A DNA stretch of 64,000 nucleotides from Parus major (Eukaryota; Chordata; Aves; Passeriformes; Paridae), in the NCBI RefSeq assembly GCF_001522545.3, contig NC_031799.1, positions 39,819,265 to 39,883,264 of the forward strand, given 5' to 3'. The notes under the pieces were generated by a model. The model was not told the DNA's origin and searched no databases. It saw only the letters and a program-made list of their open reading frames with translations. Made by a program: the position numbers and the translations under genes. Shown piece after piece: positions 23,546-35,975 of this stretch. Each line of letters opens with the position of its first letter. Positions within the stretch are counted from its first letter, which is position 1.

Positions 23546-25640
23546 ATAAAATTCATTTAAGTAGCATGTGTAGCATCCGAAAGGATCTGCCCAGGAAAGC
23601 CTGTTCTATCCTGGCTTATGGCACAATGCACTGTGAGATAGTTTTCCTTTAATCCTCACCTACTGCAAGGAGGATTCAAGAATGCAAGCTTCTTAAGATG
23701 ACTTGGTAGTAAATAAATTTTTCTTTTTTTAATAAATTATTCACATTATTTTTCAGCTCCTTCCCACAAAAAGTATAGCCTTAATTTTTCACAGTGATTT
23801 CATTAAGGGCCAAAAATTATATGCTGTAAAACAAAGCATTTTCAACAATCCTGAGTTGTTTTATTTTTAATTTCTTCTTACCCTGTGGGATAGAATAAAA
23901 GAAGTTAATTACTACTTATGGTCATAGATATGAATAAAAAAGCATAAAAGTAGCATAGCGAGTAATGCTAGCTTTTCCTACAAAATTCTCATCAAATAGA
24001 TAGAGAGACAGATGAGATTCAAAAGATCCTTAAGTGAGTTCTGGTAAGTAAACTGTAAAACCTGTATTTGTAACCACTAGGAACTTTTTATCCACATTTC
24101 TTAGAGAGTTTTCTTTTTATGTAAGACCTGAGACCTCTGGAATTATAAAGCAAGTGAAAAAGAAAAAACACAGGAATTCAGTTGTTGGTTGTCCAAGTGA
24201 AGAATCTGTAATAAATTACATCTAAAGAATGTTAGAAATTACAGACTATGATGCTGCACCTACCAGGATTTCCCTTGCTCTCTCTGGTTTTAGTTCCTGC
24301 AAGTCATTGGTATCATGTATACCCAGATAACTGCATTCTGCCTAACTCTAACAGTTGATATAAGGCTGTATAGGAAATCCTGAAAAGCTCAAACAATATG
24401 CAGGTTTTATAAAATGAAGGATTTTAACATTACTGAAATTGGTCTTAATATTATTTTAAAAAGTGTTCTATAGTCTCACATATAAAGAGGCTCTAGTAAG
24501 GGACATCAATGAGAAAGTTTCCTCTGTTTAGCCTATAAATGACATCTTACTTCTGTCAACAATAATTTTAATTGCAGCTGAAATTAATTACATCTATTTT
24601 TATACTATCATGAGGCAGCATGATACAAATTGGTTTATAACATGAAATCAATATTTGATTAAAACTGTATTATTACAAGTGTGGCAATATTTTTGCTAGC
24701 GTTATTATGCCTTGCTCATAGTTTCTTTCCCCATTGTTAGCCAACTTTCCAATTCAAATAAAGCACTGCACTGCAATTCCAGTATCTAGAACTGAACTAC
24801 CTATTTCAAAATAAAAGTTCCTGTTCTGAGAGAAAGGTTTCTTTCATTGTCTGGACAAAATAGAAGATTTATCTGTAACGTAATCCTCTGATTTTTAGCA
24901 TGTTATTCAGTCCATAGGAAAAAGAGCTTTCAGACTTCTTCACTAATTTTATTAATTCTGCACTGTTCTGTTTACCAAGATTATAAGAGAGCTATACTCT
25001 TTTCCTGGTATAGCAGTTTCCTTGTTCCTGTTCATGGCCATGGTTCCTAGACTCTGTCTGCAATCATGCAGCATGCTGTTGCAGAATGGTTTTAAACACC
25101 ACAATTTGCTTATTTAACCAAATCAGTCTGGCAAATCCAACTGCCAACCTTATTTATTTCTCTGAAGACTTGATGCTTTATGAAATATAGGAAGAAACCT
25201 TAGCGAGATAGATTGTAGATTTCATTTTGCAGACTAAGAAATTAAAAGGGTTAGTAGGCTGAGTCTTTAGAAATTGCTGGAATAAAGGAAAAAATGAGCT
25301 TTGTAGTCCCTTTTTTTAAATTATTCTACTAGAATACTGAAAATATGTATTATTTAAATTCCTTTGTTTGGTTTTATTCTATAGATCCTTTCCAGAAAAA
25401 AATAAAAGCAACTTAATATAAAGACTCAAGAATTTGAAGAATGAAGAGTTGTCACTATTATGCTATATTTTAAGAAAATTGTAATTATCTTAAACTATTT
25501 CAATATACAGTAGTTCAAGGCTGCTTTGAGAGATGGAGCTGGTGTTGAGATCTTGTTTTCTGCTTTAACCTTAAATGCTGTTTCCTGGAAAGAAGAGTGT
25601 CATGTGAAAGTGGAAAATTTCCTCAAACCCTTTGTGTTTG
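23546..25640. other. AT-rich unique DNA, no gene seen
   Basis: No repeat family or open frame over 60 codons. A short run of GATAGA/GAGA units occurs near 23998-24015. Confidence 0.5.
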
Positions 25641-26500
25641 ATTAGTCTGCCAGAGCCTCAGCAAAATTGAGACCCTTGTGCCTGACCACTCTGTCAGAAT
25701 CTCATTGGGGGACTCTCTACTGAGCAGTCCAATAGGACAGAGGCCAGTTTGACTAACTTGTTCAGGATCACCAGCCCACAGAAAGAATACCCCTGAGACT
25801 CCACAGTTTTGAGTGTATTATCCACTGCCAGCAACTGCTTAATGCACATGAAGGATTCACACTGACAATTCAAAGCATAACACTCTTTATTAATAAAATT
25901 GTGAGAGATTGAGGTTCAAGGATTTCCCATGGTAGTAACAGATTGCAAAAATCTATTTAAAACAATATACAAACATATTCTATCCCTAACAAAACCTAGC
26001 TGAAGGTAATCACTCAGAACACACAGACTATGGTTCTTACCCAGTGACTAATACCAGAAGTTATGATGGAGTCCTCCCTAACTTCCCCACATTCTAAACA
26101 TACTTTTATACATATATTTCTTACATTTAGGAGGAACTTCAGTGTGAAACATCATACTTGGTGAAGGGTGGTTGTACTTTGGAGGCAGATAACATCAGTA
26201 TTACATCTAAGGTAACCTTGAGATGGAGATAGATATCAAATCTGAGGAGAATGATTTCATCCCAGCTGCAGGTTCATTAACAAGACATGTGTTTTTATTT
26301 CCCTTGATTAACAGCTGCTGTGCAGCTTATCAGATAAAAGCAGAACTAACTTCCCTTCTCTACAAGGATTTCAACAGTGTCTGGCTGTGATGTCTCCCAT
26401 CCCATCCCATCCCATCCCATCCCATCCCATCCCATCCCATCCCATCCCATCCCATCCCATCCCATCCCATCCCATCCTCTGTTAATTCCTTTCTTAAGCC
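25640..26500 (-). mobile_element. Possible degraded LTR (minus strand), ends uncertain
   Basis: On the minus strand the segment has an LTR-like order: a TATA box TATAAAAG at 26110-26103, then 212 bases later AATAAAGAG at 25891-25886, followed by a U5-like stretch with GTCTCAATTTTGCTGAGG near the end. Composition differs from the flanking AT-rich DNA. I cannot name the family, and neither TG/CA termini nor a target-site duplication are convincing. It might instead be unrelated DNA with chance signals. The (CCCAT)16 array lies at its upstream end. Confidence 0.35.
26396..26475. repeat. (CCCAT)16 perfect pentanucleotide array
   Basis: Sixteen perfect copies of CCCAT (GGGAT on the other strand, read from the same array) span 80 bp. 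The lack of any interruption implies recent expansion and probable length polymorphism. It is a different pentamer from the GGGAA arrays. Frames of 70-77 codons on both strands are repeat translations. Confidence 0.98.
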
Positions 26501-28649
26501 TGTATTTTGTGTGGGAAGTCAGACATGCTGACCACATTCTCTCCAGTACAAGCTTCATTTTCCCCTGTATTATGTATCAAGGCAGGAGACAGGGGTATAG
26601 GGCATCCTGATGAGAATCTCTACCTGTTAAAAGGTAATTTTTACTCCCAGTCTTCTTTTCATGATGATATATCACAATAAGAGGCATTCAAAGGTTCCAA
26701 GATGCTGGTCCCATATTTTGCTGAGTGGAAATAGTAAACAGTAAACAAGAACCTTACCACAGAATCTGTAGAAGATAAGGATTCATGAGTCCCAAACACC
26801 AAAGTTGGGTGGTTGTGGAGGCAGCCAAAGATTGTTGATATTAAATGACAAAGATTGGTAGCAATAACTGAAGATTTTTAATCAAGCACTCTTAGTAATA
26901 ACACACAGTGGGAAAGAGCAAGGATGGTTATAGAAGGGGGACAGGCAGAGGTAGGGCAGCAATTTTCCAGGGCAAACTTCTTTCTTCTAGTTCCTAGAGA
27001 TAAGCAAAACATAGCCTAGCACAAGCTCAGGAATCAGGCCAAGAAGTGTGCATGGACTGTAGGAGGGATCAAGATCCCCAAAGCCCTTCAACCCATATCC
27101 AGTAATGTGCAAAAGAAAGAACTGGTCATGTTAATTAATTGTCATAATAGAAGTTTCCTCCCTTCCTCCCTTCCTGTCTTTCTCTGTAATTAATTTCTGT
27201 CTTTCTCACTTCCTTTTAATCTTATTCCTTTAACCAAAACACTGCCATTTGCTTATACAGTAGATCAGGAGCTAATATACATATTTTCACTCCAAGTGTG
27301 TCATTTGCTAATAAAACTTCTTTATTCATCTGGTTTTGCAGACTCTCTGACTTTTGTTCTTTCTCTCAACCACAAACATTTACAAATCTTGCGTGCTCTC
27401 TTCCCTTAAGGGTAGGGTATAACATGCACAGAAGTCATCCTGTTATACTTCATTTTTTCTTTCAGTTACTCTTGTGTGTGAAATGTTTGAGTGTCACATG
27501 CAAAACATTTCTCATTGATGATATTTGAGAATCACCAGATTCCTCCATTTGTTGGCCATCCTTAATGGTCAAAATGGAATACAATTCCTACAGATATTTC
27601 AGGAAAGAGAAATAGCTTTTCCACTACATTAGCGTGTTTCTCAGGGAGCTAGTACTTCTGATTATTATTAGTTCAATACTACTCTCATAAGGATTCTCTT
27701 TGTTAAACATAATGCCTCTTGAGGGCTGCCACAGGAAATCACTAAAACAGAACATTGATCCTATTCTAGAAAAAGTACTGTAACCCAAGAGGAAGTACTT
27801 AAAGGAGGTTAAAGCTCTTGGCAGAGAATTTGTATGCAGGAATTTCTCACATTTAGAATAAGCTGACATTTTTAACAGGCATGCTGCCCAACACTAGCCA
27901 TGCATGATGCCTCAAATGACTAATGAAAAAAGAGAAAGAATAAAGAGAAATAAAAAACATTCTAGATACAGGCACAATTGCACCCAGTGCCAGAAGAAAC
28001 AGCAAAAATAAATTAAAATGATAAAACTGTTGAAAAGGTAAAGCAGTTTCTCACATTAAGTGTGTAGCAGCCAGCTAGCAATGCTCTATTTGTGCAAAGT
28101 AGACCAAATTCAAAGAATTGAAAATGTGTTTGGCAATCCCAGTAGAACATTCATTTGTCTGCAGCATAAACCCACAATTTTGTACAATTTAGTATGTCTA
28201 GCAAGCATCCTAGCTCAGGAGCAGCCTAGAAATAAACTAGACAGTTGATATTACAGAATAGGATTGAAGTGCGATAGCAGAGCTGCGTGGGAGTTGTGTA
28301 TAAAGCATCTACTTGCATTTAGGCTTGCTCAAACCTATGCCATTTACCTTTTGCTAAATTGGCCACAAAATTCCTGCACAACAATTGGAGGAAGGGAGGT
28401 AAAAGAAGGAAATCAAAAATGCTTTTTATATGAACTTCCAAATCCAGAACACTATGCAACTAGCAAAAATCAATGGGCTAATTTTTTGTCTACTCTGAGC
28501 CAAAAATTTGTGATATACATACCCATAAAGATGCCCAAGGAAAAGGAGTTTTAAAAACAAATGGGAACCTTATCATATATGAGCAAACTCAGAAACCACA
28601 ACTAAAATTTCTTCTATTGTTATTAACTCCTCTCCCTTTTCCACAACAG
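26500..28649. other. Moderately AT-rich DNA, no gene recognised
   Basis: The stretch 26620-27130 is less AT-rich and may be diverged transposon sequence continuing from the possible LTR, but no family is recognised. A (CTTCC)-like pyrimidine run lies near 27160-27176. Open frames up to 96 codons (28264-28554) have no recognisable product. Confidence 0.4.
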
Positions 28650-28771
28650 GGTGGTAACATTTGGCTTATCAAGTATGTGAGTGTATGTGCTCTGGGAGGT
28701 GTGCTGCCTTGTGCTGTATATCCAGAATGGAGCAGATTGTCCCCAGTCACGGTGGCAATTGGCACCTACGT
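28650..28771 (+). other. Candidate internal exon (122 bp, unidentified)
   Basis: A 122-bp segment lies between a strong acceptor-like context (CTCTCCCTTTTCCACAACAG, ending 28649) and an intronic donor consensus GTAAGT (28772-28777). Only one of its three frames is open throughout, with hydrophobic residues such as WLIKYVSVCALGG and a C-terminal VTVAIGTY. The frame hits a stop two bases into the presumed intron, as expected for a real splice boundary. I do not recognise the protein and see no partner exon nearby, so this could be a noncoding RNA exon or chance. It is the best single exon candidate in the window by splice signals. Confidence 0.25.
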
Positions 28772-28777
28772 GTAAGT

Positions 28778-29888
28778 AACCAAATGCCACCTTGAACTAG
28801 AATTGTCTTTCCTGATGCTTTTCTGCAAATTTTTACCCACCTTGCTTGGCAGTTCAACTAGAATAACTAGTGTTGTCAGACTCTCTGTGTGTGCATGTGT
28901 GCATTAAGTGGAATTAAGTAGGTTAAGTGGAATTAAAAGCAGATTTCATATTGCGATTAATGTAACTTTTAGAACACTGCAGGATTTATGTTTCTTTTCA
29001 TTCTACTATATGAAGCAGAGATAACAGACTGTTCCTTTATTCCTATTCCATGTGGATTGAGGAAGAAAATACTTAAAAGGCAAAATATTTCAAGTTAGAA
29101 ATCATCAATCCCTGAAATTTTTGCAAACTTTATATTAAAAGATGAATCAACGAAAAAAACTCACTTTATAAGACCTAGAGAAAAATAAAAGCTGAATGGG
29201 CATAGTGTCTACAAATGTTCCATGAAATAATTTCCAGTTATTAGTTCCACAGACATAGCTCCATATATTATAACCTTATATTCTCCATTGGCTTGCATTT
29301 CCTGCTTAAGAGTTAGTCGTTAAGAGACATTTGGATACATTTGGCCCTTGAGGCAAATCTCAACCACTTGTCATTTTCCATGTGGAAACGGGTATGTTGC
29401 TATTATCAGTATAAACCACACACATACATGCTTTACAGGCAAATAATAATAAAACAAAGTGCTTCTATAAAATGTATAAAATCATCTTTGTATGATTAAA
29501 CAATATAAAACTTTCAGGCCTGTATAAAGAATGTACCTTATTACAATCTTAACTCTTCTAATGAAATAACAATGAATACAATGAAATAACAGAATCTGAT
29601 TATTTAATGAAATAACATCATTTAATGCTTTAAATTAGCCTTCTGATGCTAATTTCAGACTTGGAAAAGTGTCCTATGACTTGCTGTAATTTTTCAGTCT
29701 GTTTCAAAATCTGCTTGCTATCTTTCACTTTTGTTCTTGGCTACTTAATAATTTCCAAAGACATTACTGAATTACACAATGTGTGATGATTCAATGCAAA
29801 TAACATTGTTTTATTTGATTTATTTGATTTTTTAATTGTTTTATTAAATACCAAAGATTCAGTTAAAATTTACAACAAATACAATTTT
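28778..29888. other. AT-rich unique DNA
   Basis: No gene or transposon is recognisable. The undecamer AATGAAATAAC occurs three times at 29560-29616, and T-rich TTTGATTTATTTGA-type sequence lies near 29813-29845. Confidence 0.5.
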
Positions 29889-30776
29889 TCAGGAAAGTTG
29901 ATACTGGCTGGACTTCAAGTTCCCACATAAAGTGCTTTATCCCTCCTCTCCTCAGCTGGACAACAGTGAGAAAGTTTAACAAAAGGTTCCTGCATTGAGA
30001 CAAGAGCAGGCAGAGGCTGAGAACAGGTAGACGCTGCTCAACGATTACTCGAGCTAAAGAGACTGAAAAAATTTGGGAAAATTTCTTTCTTGTCAGTCAC
30101 ATTACAGTAGGATAATGATAAATTAAACCTAAACCTTAAAAACTGCTTCTTCCTGGGCTTGACTTCACTAGAAATTTCTCTACCTTACACTCCCTTCCAG
30201 TAGTGCAATGAGATGGAATGGTGTTATGGTCACTTCATCACATTTCTGCTGCTCCTTCTCCTTCATGGATAGGGTTCCTTACGCTCCTCCTCTGCTCCGC
30301 AGCCGAGTCACTCTCATGATAGACAGTCCTAAATGTACTTTTTCAACATGAGTTCTTCTCAGAAGCCACAGTACTTCACAAACTGCTTCAGTGCCTTCCC
30401 CAAGGCACAGTCTTTCAAGAGCAGACTTCTTCAGTGTGGGTACCTCAACTATGCTGGTCTTCAAACTGCCTTACCATGAGGAGGGCCTGGAAGGGAACCT
30501 CTGCTCCAAAATCTGAAGCACCTCCTCCCACTCCATCTTCACTGGTGTCTGCAGGACTGCTGCTTTTTTGTATTCTTCTCCTCTGGATACTGTTCCCCAG
30601 AAGGATCTTTTTTTCCTTCTTCTTAACTACATGGTTCCACAGGTGCTACCACCATTTCTGATGACTTCAGCTGACTGGTGTCAGGTCAATCTTGGAACTA
30701 CCTGGCACAAGGCAGAAGCTTCTCAACAGAAGCCATCCCTGCTCCAAAACCTTGTCATGTATGCAGAACCAATTCA
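29889..30776 (-). mobile_element. Long solo LTR of an avian endogenous retrovirus (family C)
   Basis: On the minus strand this is an ~890-bp LTR. It starts TGAATTGGTTCTGCATACAT at 30776, then ACAAGGTTTTGG, GATGGCTTCTGTTGAGAAGC, TGCAGACACCAGTGAAGATG and GGAGGAGGTGCTTCAG. Near its 3' end come TAAGGTTTAGGTTTAATTTA, CTGTTGTCCAGCTGAGGAG and finally GTCCAGCCAGTATCAAC. I recognise this order of blocks from a widespread, unusually long avian LTR family, probably ERVL-like. The 3' terminus is eroded (TG/CA ends weak) and no target-site duplication is seen, so it is old. No gag/pol sequence or partner LTR is attached. The 61-75 codon frames are chance frames. Confidence 0.82.
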
Positions 30777-33700
30777 GCAGTTCAACAATTAATAGAGTCA
30801 GACTGTACGAATTTATAATCAATTTCAGGTGAAAACAGCACACTAGAAGTAAAACTGAAGTTGCTCTAAGGAGGTAACTTTTTTTTCACTTACAAATTCA
30901 GTGAACACTGATTGACTGAGTTATTTTTTTTAAAAAATCAATATTGTTATTGGAGAAGAGAGAAAGACAAAATTGTTGTCCATTTGAACAAGTCAATAAA
31001 AGTAGAAATGTTTAAAAAAATCTCAAGAGGAATAATTACACTGAGAGGATTTCATTAGTGTGGAGATTATCTTGGAGAAGTAAATTTCAGCATCAGAAGT
31101 CAATAACTACCCTGAGTGTTTTGTCATTATTTTCCCTGTTTTCCACTAGAGATATGTTTCTCTAGGATGGAGTAAATAACAAAAACCTGTCACAGTATTT
31201 TGAATAGGAAAACTAATTCTGTTTCTAATTGCCATTTTTTTGACGTTGGTGGTGTTTGCTTGTGTTATATCCTGCTTTGACAGTCAACAGAAGAGATGAA
31301 TTGTCATGTCAACAAAAAGCTCTAGTTCTGTCCTCTATTCAGCCATGCAATGTGTTGTTCGATATCACCTATTTAATCTTGAGCACATACATATAGCTGT
31401 TCAGACTGTTCCAAAGCCTGAGAAGACTCAGTCCTACAAGAAAACAGTTAAGACCATTGGTGTCCTATTTGATTTTTGGTCTGACAAAACCTGGTTGGGT
31501 TAACTTTCATATTTTATACTTGGCTTTATTTTAAGTGTTTCTTCATATTAAGAGGGATTAGACTATTTCATCACATTTCATTTGGATCTTATGAAAATAT
31601 AATAATAATTGGGATAAAAAACAATACAGGAAATTATGGCTGAAGGAAAGCAAGATTTTTTTTCTAATCAGCAAAGTGGATACTGTCTTGGTTTACCAGT
31701 GCTATATATATGTATATATATCTGTATGGTATCTTTTGTTCAGTCCTGGTTTTTTGGTCTCAAATTCTTTGGCTACTTGTACCACAGCATATATTCATCA
31801 TAAAGGCAGAAAGACTTTATATTAAGGAAAAACAGTGAGATACTCTAAAATTTTAATATTGCACTGCCTTAAGATTAGAAATACAGTTAATAAGCATGTT
31901 ACTTATAGCACTACTATACTACAGCCCTACTATATTATTGTTTCTAAGCTACTCGAAGAAATCTCTCATCCATACATTTAGAAGTTGTCATATGTTTCTG
32001 AAACAAACCAGACTAACAGTAACAGCGTAGATACTTTTGTAGATGTTGACCAAAAGAAAAACTATTTTTGAGACAACTAAACTTGCAAATAAATGCATCC
32101 CTTCCCACTCTAAGACAATAGTGCCAATACAGGTATTTAACATCATTTCACTAATCTATTTTAATTCAGTCTTTTTATTAATCTGTGGGAGTTCTCATGC
32201 ATTTCAAGACCCACAGTTTGAGATTTGAAGTACTCCAAAAGGTCCTAGAAATAATATGAGGTTCTGTAGACTTGAGTTGGCTGGTAAGAGGATGTTTACT
32301 CTCCCTACATGCATTCATTAGATTATTTTACTAAGAGCATTTAAGTTTTAGAAAATAATTGTTAAATATTCAGTTATTTCTATTCGAAGTTTATTTCATT
32401 CCAAATTCAGGTGTACATGTCTCAGTTCTTATTTTTAAAGACATATATATCAGCTGAATTGAAACATAAGTACTCAATAATCATTATCCTGCCCTTACTT
32501 TTCTATAATTGAGGATACTCAGCCTCTTTGAATGATGCACTTCAGCCTTGAAGCTTGTAACTAGAAAATATGCTCTAGAAAATGTCCTTTGAAGATTTTC
32601 ACACTCTTCTCATTACTTTTTTAGCAGCTCACTTGTGTCAGGATTGCTTTTTTCCTTTAAAATCTATCTATTCTTTGCCTACATTATTTGTGAACTATTT
32701 TTGTGGGGCTGACAGGCAAAAAGATAAGTAATCAAACTATCTTTGCAGATACAGTTCTAGAGGAAAGAAACTACAACATTCTTTTTTAACAATTGCTGCT
32801 GCAAAACCTAGAAACCATTTGATCTGTATGTGGTCCTGTTTTATACCAAATCTCTACAGAGAATTCTTAAAATGATTCAGTTGATATAATGTGTCATATA
32901 ACCTACCATATTTACCTGTGTGCATTCAGAGATGAGTCTAAATAGATAAGGAATTATCTCATAGAAAAAGATGAATTGTTTTTCTCCCTAGGAAACAGAG
33001 CTTTCTGTACCAAAATTCAATTCACCGAGGAAGTGTTTGGAGAAGTATCACACCAATCCATCTATGCATCTTCTCTGATTGAATGACAGTCAATTAAAAA
33101 AGGGTAATTTATAGCCTCCTTCGCTGATTCATTTTCTAAGTTATCCCTTGGAGTATTTACCTTCCCTCTTTTTCTGCTACCTCTGAAGGCAGTTAGAGAG
33201 AAGAGGGCAAAAATGTTGTCTACATTGACTAAATTTATTGCTTGCTGGGTGGTGGGTCAGCAACTCAAAACTCTTCCTTTTCTCTCCCCATTCCTAATTG
33301 CTGTTGTGACCATAAGATCATCTAGTTGCACATACCCTTGACCTGCTTGTTTTGTATCATTCAAATACAGCTGCATGAAATCTAGTAGCTTATTTTTCAG
33401 CTAACACCTTCTAGAATGCAGGTAATGTTTTTTATAGAGGTGAAGGATCCACTACTGCTTATTTCAGGGTTTAATCGTTTTCACTGTTCAAAATCTATTT
33501 CTTGGTTTCATTCCAGCTTCTGCCTCTGGGTTTTTTTACGTCTTTCTCTGCCTGGGAAATTGCAGAGTACTTAAGCAATTGGATTTTTTTCTCTCTGAAA
33601 GTGCTTATAAACTGCAATCAAGTCACTTCTCAGGTTTTTCTCTCAAATGTAAAGTGAGAACTCTTTATGTATCTCTGTGATAAACATTACTTCTGCCTCT

Positions 33701-35472
33701 TGGAAGTGACTCTACTGTGACTCTATTTTGCACGTTGCCCAATTCCATATGTTGAATTTTAAATGTGAGTGTATGAACTGTACATACTTGTTTTGATAAT
33801 GCCTGATTTCTACACAACAGAAAGGGTCACTTATCTTTTTTATCTTACTCTGTACAAGAAGATAGCAAGGTCACTAATCAGAGTCAAAGGGATACTTAAA
33901 ATAAGCTATTCAATTTCTGTGATCCCTTAAAATGTATTATTTCTTTAATATACCAATGTAAGCTTTATGTACATTAAATTTCATAGAATGTCTTGTTTCC
34001 AATATTTTCATGGAGAGAAGTACACCCCAAAACAGACCATCATCAGTTTTTTCTTATAGATCCCCATTTACAAGACCAGTACCTTAAAAACCATGGCAAA
34101 TTATTGCTCAGAAAAACTCACAAAGATAAAAAATATCAATATTATGAGAAACATAACCACAGACTGTACTTACCTCTTTATGCAGAGTATACAACCCCTT
34201 CTGTCTTATGTGCAAGTGACTCTATTTTTATTAAAAACAAAAAAGTCACATTTTATATGAGCAAAATAAAGCAGACCTAGTGTTAACTTAGAGTTAATAT
34301 AATTTGGCTAACATTGTTATGATATCAATTGCTGTCAATTATATATTCTGCACAGTGTAGTTGAAACAATTTGCATAGAATAAATTACTAGTTATTCTGA
34401 AACTATTTTCTCATAGCATAGTACTCTAAATGTGCTATAATTGCCTTTGATATCTCTCTGACAGGTTTTGGTATTTCATACTCATTGAATGAACAAAGCA
34501 TGCACTCAATCCAGCAGGGTGCATTAAGAATAAAATGAAATCTGGCACTTACATGCCACTTCCATTGATATTCATGAAGGAAAATGTAGTTTAGCAGCTC
34601 AGTCCAAGACTCCTCAAAGTGAACGGGAAGAGTCACAGCAACATCTATGACAGCTGAATCACAAACAGAGGCCTGGCAGAGGCAAGCTACTTATGGCACA
34701 TGAAAATGAGACAGCAATCCCAGCACCCATACTGGATGAAAAATAACAAGACTGTTCTTAACTGTGTTAATCTGTCTTGCAGTAAATAAATAATAGCCTT
34801 CTGCTTAAGTTCAAATAAATAGCCAAGTCTTCTAATAAATTATTCAGGCATTTCTATGCTGCCGGTTATGTACTACACACGTTTCTTTGACTGTCAGCGC
34901 ACACACCCCATTAGCATTCTTGTAGCAACTTTTTGTTTCTGAATGAGAACAAAGTCCATTTCATTTCTCCTTTTATTTTTTTTTTCCATTTTATGTTTTT
35001 TTGTTGTTGTTGTTGTGTTAACATCCAATGCCACTGAAACCAAAATAGTAATAGAAGTTTCTGTTGCCAAATGAATGGGATTTCAATGTTTTTTTCTGAC
35101 ATATAAAATGATACCAGTATCAGAAATAATTTATTTTAACTTTTTTGGCTGGATACAATAAAATTTTGTGGATTTTGGAACACTTTAAATTTTTGAAAAA
35201 TATATTCCAAACCTCAAGGGGGTTTTGAGCATCTCAGTTGTCTTTATTTCTATATGTTTCTTTATTTCACTGTTTCCAACAAAAGTTTGCACCAAGAATT
35301 TTCACTATTTACACAGATATCTATTCTACTTCTTGGGCATGACTCCTATAAACATACTGGGAGGCAGCTTCCAAGCTACCTCCAAGACTGTAATATATCA
35401 GTTCATAAGATTTGCCCAATTTCAGTGTTTTACCTAAATTATTACTCAAGTTACTACTTTAATGGAATTTTT
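30777..35472. other. AT-rich unique DNA, no gene seen
   Basis: There is an imperfect TA-rich tract near 31703-31722. The 95-codon frame at 33993-34280 is Lys/His/Tyr-rich without a known motif. No transposon is recognised. Confidence 0.5.
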
Positions 35473-35975
35473 AGAATTATAGAATGGCCTGTGTTGAAAA
35501 GTACCTTAGAGATCATCCAGTTCCAACCCCCCCTGCCATGAACGGGGACACCTTCCACTACATCAGGTTGCTCAGAGCCCCATCCAACTTGGCCTTAAAA
35601 TGGCAAAAATGGAGCATCCACAGCTTCTCTGGGAAACCTTTTCCAGTGCCTCACCAGTCTCACAGTAAAGAAATTCTTCCTAATACCTAATCTAAACCTG
35701 CCCTCTCTAAGTCTGGAAACGTCCCTCTTTGCCTATCACTACATGCTCTTTTAAATAGTTCCTGTCTTGTAGGAACTATTTTCCTAGTTCTTGTAGGCTC
35801 CCTTATAGTACAAGAAGGAGCAGTTAGATACACCCTGATGCTCTTTTTCTGGCTGAAAAAGACTTCGCTCACAGGAGAGGTGCTCCATCCCTCTAATCAT
35901 ATCTTGGTTGCTGTCACCTAGACTGTCTCCAGCAGGTCCATTCCTTCCTGATGGAGACCCCAGAGATGGATGCAG
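35473..35975 (-). mobile_element. CR1 LINE, 3' fragment
   Basis: About 500 bp of CR1 on the minus strand. Plus-strand landmarks are AGAATTATAGAATGGCC (tail end), GATCATCCAGTTCCAACCCC, CCTGCCATGAACGGGGACAC, AGGTTGCTCAGAGCCCC, AAGAAATTCTTCCTAATACC and TATCACTACATGCTC. The copy reaches into the 3' end of the coding region but is frame-broken. Its preservation is better than that of the 8.95-kb copy, suggesting a younger subfamily. Confidence 0.94.

Noticed and set aside
23092..23652. Open frames of 124-159 codons on both strands near 23.1-23.6 kb
   Set aside because: They consist of GGGAA-repeat translation and run through 240 N bases, so they are not evidence of coding.
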